From contig NZ_CP014608.1 of the NCBI RefSeq assembly GCF_001586165.1, positions 2,914,001 through 2,978,000 of the forward strand: a DNA stretch of 64,000 nucleotides. The letters are read 5' to 3'. The notes below the pieces were generated by a model. It did not search any database, was not told the DNA's origin, and saw nothing but the letters and a program-made list of their open reading frames with translations. Numbering within the stretch: position 1 is the stretch's first letter; the number at the start of each line of letters is the position of its first letter. Source of the DNA: Obesumbacterium proteus (GTDB lineage: Bacteria > Pseudomonadota > Gammaproteobacteria > Enterobacterales > Enterobacteriaceae). A program made the position numbers and the translations under genes. This document shows, one piece after another, positions 26,881 through 35,212 of this stretch.

Positions 26881-28272
26881 CTATTTGTTCAAAATTTGAA
26901 CGCTAGTCTGAGCGGCAGCTTTAGGAAAGCGGCGAGCGACATTGGCGAGTAGCGGAAGTAAACCCTGTGTATCTCGGTAATATTCAAACTGACTTGGCAG
27001 CAGCACTTGTTTGCCGTCATCGTCCAGATCGTGATATTTCAACCAGTGGTGAATATCGAAATCATTGGCGCGTGATAGCCAGCCGCCGGTGCCGATCACT
27101 TTTCTAATCGGATTGAGATCTCGGCCCACTTGGAGGTCGACATTTCCGGCGCAGGTGCAAACCTGTACTTTTTTACCCGCGTGGCGTTCAGCGGCGTAAC
27201 CCACGCAGATCCCCGCCAGCAGTTGATCAAAGACGCGTTCTTCATCGGTGCGCGGCAGATACCCTGGATGCGCCACCAGATGTTTTAGGTAGTGATGAAA
27301 GGCCGCAATTTTGCTTTCTTGATGAGAAAAATAATGCGCAATCAGCGGTGCTCCGGTTTCACCCGCCGTGATAGCCGACACGCGCATCCCCAGATCGCCC
27401 TCCACCGTGCGTTTGACGATGGGTTCAGGTAATCCATGCATCACGGTGTCTGGTGCCAGACTGTTCTGGTTAGCCGAGTAAATATCTGTCGTGGCGCCCC
27501 CCATATCGATAAGCATGAAGGTTTCCCATCCCACGACATGGCGGCGGATTTGCTCCACCAGCTCGAACACGGAGTAGGGGGTCGGCAACGGTTCTTCACC
27601 AGTTTGCTCAACAATGACGTCTAAGCCTTTTCCCTTCACAATTTTATGCAGGAAAATATCGCAAATAGCGCTGCGAGCACCCAACGGGCTCGGGTTATCC
27701 AGACTCGGCAAAACGTTATCGACGATGGTTAAATCTTTATCGCCGAGCAGATCTTGAACCTCATCTTGTAGGTCGCGATTACCCGCATAAATAATGGCGC
27801 AGTCGAGATTAGATTTGGCCAACAGCTTGGCGTTGGCTAAACCATGGGAACAGTCACCGCCGTCGGTGCCTCCGGTAAACAGCAAAATATCGGGCGGCGT
27901 GGCTTCTAAAGCGCGCAGATCCGCTTTGTTCAGGTTATAAGCAAAATGCTGCGAAACCTTTGCTCCGGCAGAATGCGCCGTGACCTTCGCCGATTCTAGC
28001 GTGATGCTGGGCACCAGACCGATGGCAGCAACGGCTAGCCCACCTTTGGCTGACGAGGAATAATCAAGTTTGATTTTTCCCGATGCCAAGAGAGGACGAG
28101 CATCATCAACGTTGAGGATTTTATTCAGAACGGTAAAAAATCCTTCAGCCAGATGGTGCGGTGTTGTTGGGGATAATGCGCAGTTCTTGACTTCAATATG
28201 GTCATTATCTCCCACCTCGAACACTGCTCCTTTCGTCCAGGTGGAGCCGATGTCGATAGAGACGTTGATCAT
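26881..28272 (-). CDS. glmL: Methylaspartate mutase accessory protein GlmL (reactivase)
   Basis: 463 residues of the MutL/GlmL family, an actin-fold ATPase thought to reactivate glutamate mutase by exchanging damaged corrinoid. The N-terminal phosphate-1 loop SIDIGSTWTKGAVFEV, the segment LLFTGGTDGGDCSHGLANAK, phosphate-2 LIDMGGATTDIYSA and IRKVIGTGGWLSRA are visible. The ATG overlaps the glmS stop by 4 bases; glmE follows after 14 bases. This is not the DNA mismatch repair MutL, despite the shared older name. Confidence 0.95.
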   Translation of the reverse strand: MINVSIDIGSTWTKGAVFEVGDNDHIEVKNCALSPTTPHHLAEGFFTVLNKILNVDDARPLLASGKIKLDYSSSAKGGLAVAAIGLVPSITLESAKVTAHSAGAKVSQHFAYNLNKADLRALEATPPDILLFTGGTDGGDCSHGLANAKLLAKSNLDCAIIYAGNRDLQDEVQDLLGDKDLTIVDNVLPSLDNPSPLGARSAICDIFLHKIVKGKGLDVIVEQTGEEPLPTPYSVFELVEQIRRHVVGWETFMLIDMGGATTDIYSANQNSLAPDTVMHGLPEPIVKRTVEGDLGMRVSAITAGETGAPLIAHYFSHQESKIAAFHHYLKHLVAHPGYLPRTDEERVFDQLLAGICVGYAAERHAGKKVQVCTCAGNVDLQVGRDLNPIRKVIGTGGWLSRANDFDIHHWLKYHDLDDDGKQVLLPSQFEYYRDTQGLLPLLANVARRFPKAAAQTSVQILNK

Positions 28273-28715
28273 TGCACGCCCTCTGCCACGCGCTCGTTTT
28301 GCATTACGGGCTCAATGTCTTTTCTCATCAGCGAGCAGACCAGCTCGAGATCCGTATCGGGTGCGAAGACTCGGTTAAAGCCCATGCCTTTGAACTTGGC
28401 TTCGATGTCGCAAAAATCATGTTTGCCGATAACCAAATTGCCGCCCACGTAGAGCAGAATGTCGCCGATGCCGCGCTCAATGCAGTTTTCCCGCATGCCA
28501 ATGCAGTCCACTTCACCGTGCCCATAAATAGAGGAAACGACGATAGCCTGTGCGCCGGTTTCAATGGCTGCGTCAATGTATTCATCTTGGCTAACCATTA
28601 CGCCGAGATTAATGACGTTGAAATCGTGCATGGTGAATACGCGATCTAATACTTTGTTACCAACAGCATGGCAATCAGCACCGATGACGCCAATAACAAT
28701 TGTTGGATTTTGCAT
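28269..28715 (-). CDS. glmS: Glutamate (methylaspartate) mutase B12-binding subunit S
   Basis: 148 residues. The B12-binding motif D-x-H-x-x-G is Asp14-His16-Gly19 (GVIGADCHAVGNKVLD), with downstream SSIYGHGEVDC and LLYVGGNLVIGK, as in the clostridial sigma subunit (137 residues). His16 replaces dimethylbenzimidazole as lower cobalt ligand. It carries adenosylcobalamin for GlmE. First gene of the operon glmS-glmL-glmE-mal-atuA-DUF4387. ATG 28715 has GAGGG upstream; an in-frame ATG at 28748 would add 11 residues not in the family. Not glucosamine-6-phosphate synthase. Confidence 0.96.
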   Translation of the reverse strand: MQNPTIVIGVIGADCHAVGNKVLDRVFTMHDFNVINLGVMVSQDEYIDAAIETGAQAIVVSSIYGHGEVDCIGMRENCIERGIGDILLYVGGNLVIGKHDFCDIEAKFKGMGFNRVFAPDTDLELVCSLMRKDIEPVMQNERVAEGVQ

Positions 28716-28777
28716 GTTAATAAGCCCTCTATTTAGATAACGGTCCATATTTAGCTTGGTGACTGGAAAGTTAATGC

Positions 28778-28793
28778 CATGATCAGAATCATG
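28778..28793. promoter_or_regulatory. Palindromic candidate operator upstream of glmS
   Basis: CATGAT-CAGA-ATCATG, a perfect 6-bp-arm inverted repeat starting 63 bp before the glmS start codon. The position fits a dimeric repressor or activator site. The binding protein is unknown. Confidence 0.4.
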
Positions 28794-29106
28794 ACTAAAA
28801 CCAACCAGAGGTTATTTTTGTGACATGCTGCATATAAAGTGTTGGCGATAACGCGACGATAAAAATGTAAAAATATCGCTGAATATTTGTTCATCTCAAT
28901 GTGCTTTTTGCGCTGATTAAACACAATTGATATCTCGTCAGGAGTTCTTGAAAAATAAATAACTTATTGTATGAAAATAACTTAATGTCAAAAAAATCGT
29001 TAACAAACATGTTGTTACAGTGGTTTTGTTTTTAATTAAAATAAATAAAACCCACCAGCTTGATAAATTATTCTCTAATTTGTGATCTACTTAGTGTTTA
29101 TTGAAA

Positions 29107-29122
29107 TGTGACCCTTGTCATA
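29107..29122. promoter_or_regulatory. CRP-like site upstream of the glmS operon
   Basis: TGTGA-CCCTTG-TCATA, one mismatch from the CRP consensus TGTGA-N6-TCACA, about 390 bp from glmS. Catabolite control of an amino-acid fermentation operon would make sense, but the distance is large and the match could be chance. Confidence 0.3.
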
Positions 29123-29234
29123 GTTATTGGATATTTTTATAAATTAAAAAAGAAGAGAGAGAACAATCTAAGAATAAACTCACTGCTGATGAATAAATAA
29201 ATTCATCTAACATCGATGCGACGCGTTGAAATAT

Positions 29235-29255
29235 TCACTCAGCTATACTGAGTGA
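29235..29255. repeat. Perfect 8-bp inverted repeat downstream of pduX
   Basis: TCACTCAG (29235-29242) and CTGAGTGA (29248-29255), 5-nt loop, about 100 bp past the pduX stop. A weak terminator or an operator; the T-tract is poor. Confidence 0.45.
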
Positions 29256-29356
29256 CAATTAGTGCGAAATGAATAACGAGTTTAAATATCATCTCAATAG
29301 TCTATTTTATCTTGTAAATAATTGAGGTGCGTTAAGGTATTATTTAGGAATCGTCG

Positions 29357-30217
29357 CTAATGAACGCCACCGGCAACGGTTTTTACGATATGAATTTTCG
29401 GATAGCTTTCTGCTATTTTTCGCTCCTGCAATGCACTGACGATTTTGTCGATATCATGCTTACGCCGATCGCAGAGCAGGCCAACGACGCTTCCGCTGTG
29501 GGCGACATTCAAACCATAAATCCCCCAGTGTTCGACCAGATCGCGCAGGCGGTTAAACTCGGGCTTGGGCAATAAAGCCTCACTGGCGATCGCGCTAAGG
29601 GTAGTCGCTTCACCCAGGCGGTAGTAACAGCGGCGATGGTTCGCAAGGTGAAATTGAATCAGGGCATTTTCTAAATTCTGTGCCTGATTAAGTAACAGCG
29701 ACCGGCGATCTCTGCGGTGAAACTCTTCGGTGATAATGCGCTGCGGGCTTTCTAATAGCACAATATCCAGCGTGGGCAGCCACAGGAAATGCCGCTGGGT
29801 TTGCGCCGTCTGATGGTCAAAAAGCGTTAGGTTTTTAAAGATGGTGCTGTCCGTAGGCTCGATGGCCACGCAAAGCGCGGCCAGCTGTTCGGCGCTCAGC
29901 GCGTGGTTAAGCAAACGCGCGGTAGCCACTGCCGTGGCGGCAATATCCGCGGTGCTGCTGGCTAGGCCTTTGGCTACCGGAATGGTTGAGTCAAACTCAA
30001 TGCGCATACTTTCGGCAAGCCGTGGGGATTCACCGAAATAGGACAACACCTGCAAAAGCATTTGTCGCATTCGCGGGCGCTCGTGTGGGCTCGGTTTCCC
30101 TTCATTCACGTAAACGGTGCTATACCAGTTGATAGGGCAGGAGATCAGCTTTTCTCCTCCCTCCATCCATCCCTGTAGCAGTTCACCACATGAGGCCGGA
30201 CAGGATGCTTCAGCCAT
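29357..30217 (-). CDS. pduX: L-threonine kinase PduX
   Basis: 286 residues of the GHMP kinase family, closely following Salmonella PduX: CPASCGELLQGWMEGGEKLI (N-terminal), SCPINWYSTV, the ATP loop IPVAKGLASSTADIAATAVA, and C-terminal YGLNVAHSGSVVGLLCDRRK. It phosphorylates L-threonine to the precursor of the (R)-1-amino-2-propanol linker of the cobalamin nucleotide loop. CobD, the next enzyme, is not in the window. The gene is 41 bp after cobA on the same strand. No pdu genes are nearby, so its job here is cobalamin synthesis rather than propanediol use. Confidence 0.93.
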   Translation of the reverse strand: MAEASCPASCGELLQGWMEGGEKLISCPINWYSTVYVNEGKPSPHERPRMRQMLLQVLSYFGESPRLAESMRIEFDSTIPVAKGLASSTADIAATAVATARLLNHALSAEQLAALCVAIEPTDSTIFKNLTLFDHQTAQTQRHFLWLPTLDIVLLESPQRIITEEFHRRDRRSLLLNQAQNLENALIQFHLANHRRCYYRLGEATTLSAIASEALLPKPEFNRLRDLVEHWGIYGLNVAHSGSVVGLLCDRRKHDIDKIVSALQERKIAESYPKIHIVKTVAGGVH

Positions 30218-30258
30218 AAATCACACCTTAATGCCGATGTTTAAACGTCTTCCCTTGG

Positions 30259-31041
30259 CTATATCGCCTGCAGCAACAACTCTTGGCTGATATCAACCTG
30301 ACTGGAAGCAAATGACAGCATTTCGCTGAGATTGACCACTTGGCCAATGACCAACAGCGCAGGCGCGTGTAGATTCTTACGCTGAATTTCATCCTTAAGC
30401 GTGGTTAAAGTGCCTTTCGCCATCTGCTGTTTCTGCTGGCTGGCATACATCACAGCCGCCGCAGGCGTATCGGGGGATTTACCCGCATCGATCAACAGCT
30501 GGCAGATCTCCTCTTGTCGGGTCATACCCATAAGCACAATCAACGTGCCTTCCAGCTGTGCCAAAGCCTGCCAATTTTGCGGTTCGTTGCCTTGGCACAT
30601 ATGGCCTGTCACCACGTGAAAACTGGAGGCGTAATCACGGTGCGTAACGGGAATACCCGCATAGGCTAATCCGCCAATCGCTGAGCTGATCCCCGGAATA
30701 ATTTCGAAGGGGATGCCACACTGAGCGAGGCTCTCGGCTTCCTCGCCGCCGCGACCAAATACATACGGATCACCCCCTTTGAGGCGAACAACGTTTTTTC
30801 CCATTAAGGCATGATCAATGAGGATTTGATTAATGTTCTCTTGAGGAACCGGATGATTGTTAGGTTTTTTCCCAACGTTAATAATTTGACAATTTGGTGC
30901 AGCCTGCGCAATCAGATCAAGATTAACGAGACGATCGTGAACAATAACCTGAGCCTCTCGAATAGCAATTAATCCTTTAACTGTGATGAGCGATGCATCT
31001 CCTGGTCCAGCGCCAACTAGTAAAACTTTTCCTTTCCTCAT
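30259..31041 (-). CDS. cobA: Uroporphyrinogen-III C-methyltransferase (SUMT)
   Basis: 260 residues, single-domain SUMT with both tetrapyrrole methylase signatures: VGAGPGDASLITVKGLIAIR (N-terminal) and VVRLKGGDPYVFGRGGEEAE; also IPVTHRDYASSFHVVTGH. It makes precorrin-2 from uroporphyrinogen III with two S-adenosylmethionines. It lacks the CysG dehydrogenase/chelatase half, so it supplies the corrin branch as in clusters that do not rely on CysG alone. Here cobA means SUMT, not the adenosyltransferase (see the gene at 44674). Transcribed with pduX, divergent from the cbi operon. Confidence 0.95.
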   Translation of the reverse strand: MRKGKVLLVGAGPGDASLITVKGLIAIREAQVIVHDRLVNLDLIAQAAPNCQIINVGKKPNNHPVPQENINQILIDHALMGKNVVRLKGGDPYVFGRGGEEAESLAQCGIPFEIIPGISSAIGGLAYAGIPVTHRDYASSFHVVTGHMCQGNEPQNWQALAQLEGTLIVLMGMTRQEEICQLLIDAGKSPDTPAAAVMYASQQKQQMAKGTLTTLKDEIQRKNLHAPALLVIGQVVNLSEMLSFASSQVDISQELLLQAI

Positions 31042-31761
31042 TAGGCAAACCTTTATGGCTAAAACTTATGACTGAAGTTTTGGGTAATGAAAATAACCAC
31101 GCTATATATAATTATATAAATTCTCATGGGTCTTTCAGATGCGACGCTATTATTAATGACTCGGAAAAATATATGTTTGACGCCGCTCGCAATATTTAAT
31201 CATTTTACGGAATGATCTCTTTATATTATTTGATGTTCTCGCAGTTTGTTTATATCTCATTGAAGTTTATAGCTAATTTATTTAGGTTTCATTTAATTTT
31301 TGAATTCTTATGAGTAAAGTAATTACTTTGAAAATGAGGTATTTAAATCTGCAATGTTCTTGGCTATGTTTTTGTTTTATAAATTTTGATTTTTTGTGTT
31401 GATTAATGAACTTTAATTATTATTAAGATGCTGGTCACAAAAAAAACGAATTGCTATGTTTGGTAATATGAAAGTGTGTATTTTAACTATCGAGAGTTTG
31501 ATAACGATGAATATGCAGTAAATTCTGTTTCTAATATATTGCGCTGTAAAATTACTAGCGTATGGTCGCGTATTTTTTAAATACGACCACGGTTGTCATC
31601 TTTTATTTACATCGTCAATCGAATACGTGCGTTTTTGCGCAATAAACCGAGCGCGTAAACCCAAAATTTTGCAGCTAATTTTTCGAAATCAAATGTGAGA
31701 AACACAAAGCCTATAAATGAGCCAGTGGTGTTTGTTCACCGTGATAAGCCGAGGGTATTCA
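31042..31761. other. Divergent control region between cobA and cbiD
   Basis: 720 bp, very AT-rich between 31060 and 31560, with no open frame I would accept. It must contain promoters for cobA-pduX (left) and the cbi operon (right). A strong hairpin lies at 31563-31589. I found none of the conserved blocks of a cobalamin riboswitch. The last 120 bp before cbiD are of more normal composition and could form a leader. Confidence 0.5.
31563..31589. repeat. Hairpin in the cobA-cbiD control region
   Basis: TGGTCGCGTATTT pairs with AAATACGACCA (one bulge of two bases). About 170 bp upstream of cbiD; no T-tract on either strand, so an operator or an RNA structure rather than a terminator. Confidence 0.5.
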
Positions 31762-32922
31762 ATGATGGAGTGGCATAAGCGAAAAAACGTGCGCAAGGGT
31801 TACACCACCGGGTCATGCGCAACGGCGGCGGCACGCATCGCAGCTTTAATGATCCTGCGCCAGCAGATTATTGAACAGATTTCGCTTACCACCTCGGCTG
31901 GCATCACGCTGTTTTTACCGGTCGAGCACCCGCTGATCGAAGGACAGCAGGCCACCGCGGCCATATGCACCAACGGTGGTAATGATATTGATGCCACTCA
32001 CAACATGCTGATCTATGCACGAGTCAGTTTGAACAACAGCGGTGTTATTACGATTGACGGCGGTGAAGGGATTGGACGCATCACTCGCGCAGGGTTAGGG
32101 CTACATGTAGGAACCGCCGCCATGCATAAAACATCGCGCCAAGCGATTGAATCAGCGGTTCGTGACGTTATTGGCTCTGCTCGCGGTGCCGATGTTGTCA
32201 TTTTTGCTCCAGAAGGAGAAAAACGCGCGTGCAAAACCTACAACGCACGTTTGGGGATCGAAGGTGGAATTTCCATTATCGGCACGCGTGATAGCGTTAA
32301 TCCGATGTCGGCGGAGAGCTGGAAACGCGCCTTGGCGATTGAGCTGGAAACAAAGCGAACGCTGGGCTTAGAGCAAATCATTTTAGCTCCCGGCAACAGT
32401 TTAACGCTGAGCAGCGATGAAGAACGCTTGGTTGAAGAAAACCTGAGCATCAGTGCAGATCACGCGGCGGCGATGAGCAACTTTGTTGGCTACATGCTGC
32501 AAGAGTGCGTGCGGCTCGGCTTTCGTCATGTGGTTCTGGTCGGCGATGCAGGAAAACTGGTCAAAATTGCCGCCGGTATTTTTCATACCCATAGCCACGT
32601 TGCGGATTGCCAACGGGAAGTGCTGATTGCCAATCTGGCATTGCTCGGTGCGCCGTTTGAAATGCTGTATGCGGTGGAGCAGTGCACCACTACAGAGACC
32701 GCTATCGACCTGATTATTGAGCGTGGCTGGCAATCCGTTTTTGAATTAATAGCCAAAAAAATCTGTCAGCGCATCAATGAGATGTTGCGGTTTTCCCATA
32801 ACCGGCCGGTATGCGACGCCGTCTTATTTTCCTTGGATAACCATTTTCTCGGCGCCAATCGCCCCATCAATGACATTTTGGCGGACTTCACTCGGCTTTC
32901 CCCATCAGGTGTTACGGCATGA
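31762..32922 (+). CDS. cbiD: Cobalt-precorrin-5B (C1)-methyltransferase CbiD
   Basis: 386 residues (Salmonella 379). The hallmark RKGYTTGSCATAAARIAALM opens the protein, with GGNDIDATHNMLIYARV, GIGRITRAGLGL, GGISIIGTRDSVNPMS and FHTHSHVADCQREVLIANLA. It methylates C1 in the anaerobic corrin pathway. First gene of a twelve-gene operon. ATG 31762 has GAGGG 6 bases upstream; the next codon is also ATG. An upstream in-frame start at 31717 is not supported. In Salmonella cbiABC precede it and cbiE follows; neither is present here. Confidence 0.95.
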   Translation: MMEWHKRKNVRKGYTTGSCATAAARIAALMILRQQIIEQISLTTSAGITLFLPVEHPLIEGQQATAAICTNGGNDIDATHNMLIYARVSLNNSGVITIDGGEGIGRITRAGLGLHVGTAAMHKTSRQAIESAVRDVIGSARGADVVIFAPEGEKRACKTYNARLGIEGGISIIGTRDSVNPMSAESWKRALAIELETKRTLGLEQIILAPGNSLTLSSDEERLVEENLSISADHAAAMSNFVGYMLQECVRLGFRHVVLVGDAGKLVKIAAGIFHTHSHVADCQREVLIANLALLGAPFEMLYAVEQCTTTETAIDLIIERGWQSVFELIAKKICQRINEMLRFSHNRPVCDAVLFSLDNHFLGANRPINDILADFTRLSPSGVTA

Positions 32923-32944
32923 GATCACACGAGGAGTGGTGTTG

Positions 32945-33514
32945 ATGAAAGACGAATTATTTAAGCGCGAGTGCGGTGTGCCAATGACAAAAGAGGCGGT
33001 GAGATTACTCGCCTTAGAAAGGTTGGCTCTGGATAAGGCTCAGCGCTTTGTTGATGTGGGCGCGGGAACCGGCAGCATCAGTTTAGAAGCCGCGCTGCGT
33101 TACCCCGATCTCGACGTCATCGCCATTGAACGTAACGTGGATGCACTCGATCTGATTGCGAATAACAGCCAACGCTTTGGCTGCGGCAATCTGCGCATTT
33201 TGGCTGGTACTGCGCCCATGGCATTAAACGAGAGGGTTGATGCCGTTTTCATTGGCGGCAGCGGCGGAATGCTGCGAGAGCTGATTGACTGGGCGCTGGA
33301 GCGGTTAACGCCGGATGGCCGTTTAGTGATGAGCTTCATTTTATTAGAAAACCTCTCCCAGACCCTCGCGTATTTGCAGCAGTGCTCGGTCGTAGACCTT
33401 GATTGCTGTGAGATCCAGGTGAATACGCTCACGCCGCTGGGGCAGGGCCACTATTTCAAACCGAATAATTTCTCTTACCTCATTTCTTGCCGCAAGGAGA
33501 AGGGCTGTGCCTGA
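32945..33514 (+). CDS. cbiT: Cobalt-precorrin-6B C15-methyltransferase (decarboxylating) CbiT
   Basis: 189 residues, the usual CbiT size. MKDELFKRECGVPMTKEAVR is typical, then the SAM-binding motif FVDVGAGTGSISLEAALR and AVFIGGSGGMLRELIDWALE. It methylates C15 and decarboxylates the acetate side chain at C12. ATG 32945 has AGGAG 8 bases upstream; the frame runs back to 32777 inside cbiD, which is not coding. CbiE, often upstream of or fused to CbiT, is absent; the gap to cbiD is only 22 bp. The stop overlaps cbiF by 8 bases. Confidence 0.94.
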   Translation: MKDELFKRECGVPMTKEAVRLLALERLALDKAQRFVDVGAGTGSISLEAALRYPDLDVIAIERNVDALDLIANNSQRFGCGNLRILAGTAPMALNERVDAVFIGGSGGMLRELIDWALERLTPDGRLVMSFILLENLSQTLAYLQQCSVVDLDCCEIQVNTLTPLGQGHYFKPNNFSYLISCRKEKGCA

Positions 33515-34280
33515 ACGTTTTGATACCCAAAAAGTGTGGTTTGTTGGTGCCGGACCCGGTGATAAATCGCTGATAACTCTAAAAGGCTACCGACTTTTGC
33601 AACAGGCTCAGGTGGTGATTTATGCCGGTTCTCTGATCAATACCGAACTGTTGGAATATTGCCCAGCAGACGCACAATGCCACGACAGCGCGGGGCTCAC
33701 CTTAGAACAGATAACCCAGCTGATGCTGGCGGGCGTTAACGACGGAAAACTGGTGGTTCGTTTACAGACCGGCGATCTCTCTTTGTACGGCTCCATTCGC
33801 GAACAGGGAGAAGTGCTCAGTCAACACGGTGTCGGCTTTGTCTCAGTGCCGGGCGTCAGCTCATTCTTGGGCGCAGCCGCTCAGCTTGGCGTGGAATATA
33901 CCGTTCCTGAGATCGCACAAAGCCTGATTATCACGCGCATCGAAGGGCGCACACCGATGCCGCCGAAAGAAACGTTACAGGCCTTTGCGCGTCATCAAAC
34001 GTCGATGGCCATTTTCCTGTCCGTGCAAAACATCAGCGGGGTGGTGAGCCAGCTGTTTGCCGGAGGTTATCCCCTTGATACGCCGGTGGCGGTGGTCTAC
34101 AAAGCCACTTGGCCAGACAGCCAAACCGTGCGCGGCACGCTGGCCGATATCTCAGAGAAGGTGACTCACGCAGGGATTGGCAAAACGGCGCTCATATTGG
34201 TCGGCGCTTTTCTCGGTGACCAGTTCCACTATTCAAAACTCTACGACGCCGATTTCAGCCACGAATATCGTCAGGCTTAA
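33507..34280 (+). CDS. cbiF: Cobalt-precorrin-4 C11-methyltransferase CbiF
   Basis: 257 residues, a tetrapyrrole methylase of class III: VWFVGAGPGDKSLITLKGYR, VIYAGSLINTELLEYCP, VRLQTGDLSLYGSIREQ and PGVSSFLGAAAQLGVEYTVP, the last typical of CbiF/CobM. It methylates C11 of cobalt-precorrin-4. GTG start with AAGGAGAAGGG upstream, overlapping the cbiT end. In Salmonella cbiG follows; here it is missing and cbiH begins 36 bp later. Confidence 0.95.
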   Translation: MPERFDTQKVWFVGAGPGDKSLITLKGYRLLQQAQVVIYAGSLINTELLEYCPADAQCHDSAGLTLEQITQLMLAGVNDGKLVVRLQTGDLSLYGSIREQGEVLSQHGVGFVSVPGVSSFLGAAAQLGVEYTVPEIAQSLIITRIEGRTPMPPKETLQAFARHQTSMAIFLSVQNISGVVSQLFAGGYPLDTPVAVVYKATWPDSQTVRGTLADISEKVTHAGIGKTALILVGAFLGDQFHYSKLYDADFSHEYRQA

Positions 34281-34316
34281 CAGCATGATCCCCATGATGA
34301 CAGGAGTAACAACCGC

Positions 34317-35042
34317 ATGTTGAGCGTAATAGGGATAGGCCCCGGCAGCGAAGCCATGATGACCCAAGAGGCCATCGCCGCCTTGCAAGAGGCCGATATC
34401 GTGGTGGGGTACAAAACCTACACCCATTTAGTCAAAAAATGGACTGCCGACAAAGAGGTGATCAAAACCGGCATGTGCAAAGAGATCGAACGCTGCCAGA
34501 TAGCCATCGATCTTGCCGAGCAGGGAAAAAATGTTGCCATGGTATGCAGCGGTGATGCCGGTATTTACGGCATGGCGGGGTTGATTTTGGAACTGGTCAG
34601 CAAGCAACGCCGCAATGTCCAAGTGCGCGTGGTTTCCGGCATCACGGCCAGCATTGCCAGTGCGGCGCTGCTCGGAGCACCGTTGATGCATGATTTTTGT
34701 CACATCAGCCTCAGTGATTTGCTGACGCCGTGGACGGTGATTGAGAAACGCATTATCGCCGCAGCGCAGGCCGATTTTGTCATCTGTTTCTATAACCCAC
34801 GCAGTCGCGGACGTGAGGGGCATCTTGCCAAGGCTTTTGAGCTGATGACGCCTTGGAAAGCGGAAACTACGCCGGTGGGAGTTGTTAAGGCGGCAGGACG
34901 GAAAAAACAGGAAAAGTGGGTCACCACCTTTAGCCAAATGGATTTCTCACAGGTGGATATGACCAGTCTGGTGATCGTTGGCAATCAATCAACCTATCTG
35001 AGTGATGGTTTGATGATTACGCCACGCGGGTACGTGATTTAG
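34317..35042 (+). CDS. cbiH: Cobalt-precorrin-3B C17-methyltransferase CbiH
   Basis: 241 residues, same as Salmonella CbiH in length and start (MLSVIGIGPGSEAMMTQEAI). Other segments: VVGYKTYTHLVKKW, TGMCKEIERCQIAIDLAEQG, SGDAGIYGMAGLILEL, DFCHISLSDLLTPWTVIEKR and ICFYNPRSRGREGHLAKAF. It methylates C17 and contracts the ring. cbiJ and cbiK, which follow in Salmonella, are not found; a 166-bp gap with a small reading frame separates it from cbiL. Confidence 0.95.
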   Translation: MLSVIGIGPGSEAMMTQEAIAALQEADIVVGYKTYTHLVKKWTADKEVIKTGMCKEIERCQIAIDLAEQGKNVAMVCSGDAGIYGMAGLILELVSKQRRNVQVRVVSGITASIASAALLGAPLMHDFCHISLSDLLTPWTVIEKRIIAAAQADFVICFYNPRSRGREGHLAKAFELMTPWKAETTPVGVVKAAGRKKQEKWVTTFSQMDFSQVDMTSLVIVGNQSTYLSDGLMITPRGYVI

Positions 35043-35098
35043 CGCGATACGGGCTGTGACGAAAATGAGTAACCACCTGCTAATCAAGGACATTTTCC

Positions 35099-35212
35099 AT
35101 GAAACCAATATCTGTGGTGTGGTATCGCTGCGCCGAAACATATCAGCACCCAATCGCACACCCACACCTGCGAGCGTCGCTGAGCAACAGCTGTGCGGCG
35201 GTGGCGTTATGA
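35099..35212 (+). CDS. Candidate 37-residue small protein coupled to cbiL
   Basis: Not recognised. ATG 35099 follows a good ribosome binding site (AAGGA, 35086-35090, 8 bases). The frame starts MKPISVVWYRCAETYQHP, contains two Cys and three His (Cys11, His17, His21, His23, Cys33), and ends at TGA overlapping the cbiL ATG (ATGA at 35209-35212). That is the same coupling seen at other junctions of this operon. The cbiL frame itself is also open through this stretch (from 35056), so an extended CbiL is the competing reading, but Salmonella CbiL begins at the equivalent of 35209. It could be a translated leader, a metal-related microprotein, or chance. Confidence 0.35.
   Translation: MKPISVVWYRCAETYQHPIAHPHLRASLSNSCAAVAL

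Larger units (their letters stand above)
28716..29356. other. AT-rich upstream region of the glmS operon
   Basis: 641 bp with no gene. It must contain the glmS promoter (minus strand) and the end of the pduX transcript. I see an inverted repeat close to glmS (28778-28793), a CRP-like site (29107-29122) and a hairpin near the pduX end (29235-29255). No cobalamin riboswitch core is recognisable. Confidence 0.5.

Noticed and set aside
26881..28715. DNA mismatch repair genes mutS and mutL, or glucosamine synthase glmS
   Set aside because: The shared names are historical; the B12 motif and actin-like ATPase motifs show glutamate mutase components.
31042..31761. Cobalamin riboswitch upstream of cbiD
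   Set aside because: The stretch GAGCCAGTGG near 31720 looked suggestive, but the remaining conserved blocks and spacing are missing.
28716..31761. FNR boxes (TTGAT-N4-ATCAA) for anaerobic control
   Set aside because: Several TTGAT half-sites occur (for example near 28930 and 29060), but none has an acceptable second half.
32777..33514. cbiE-cbiT fusion
   Set aside because: The extra 56 codons before ATG 32945 overlap cbiD in another frame and show no CbiE methylase motif; the ribosome binding site is at 32932.
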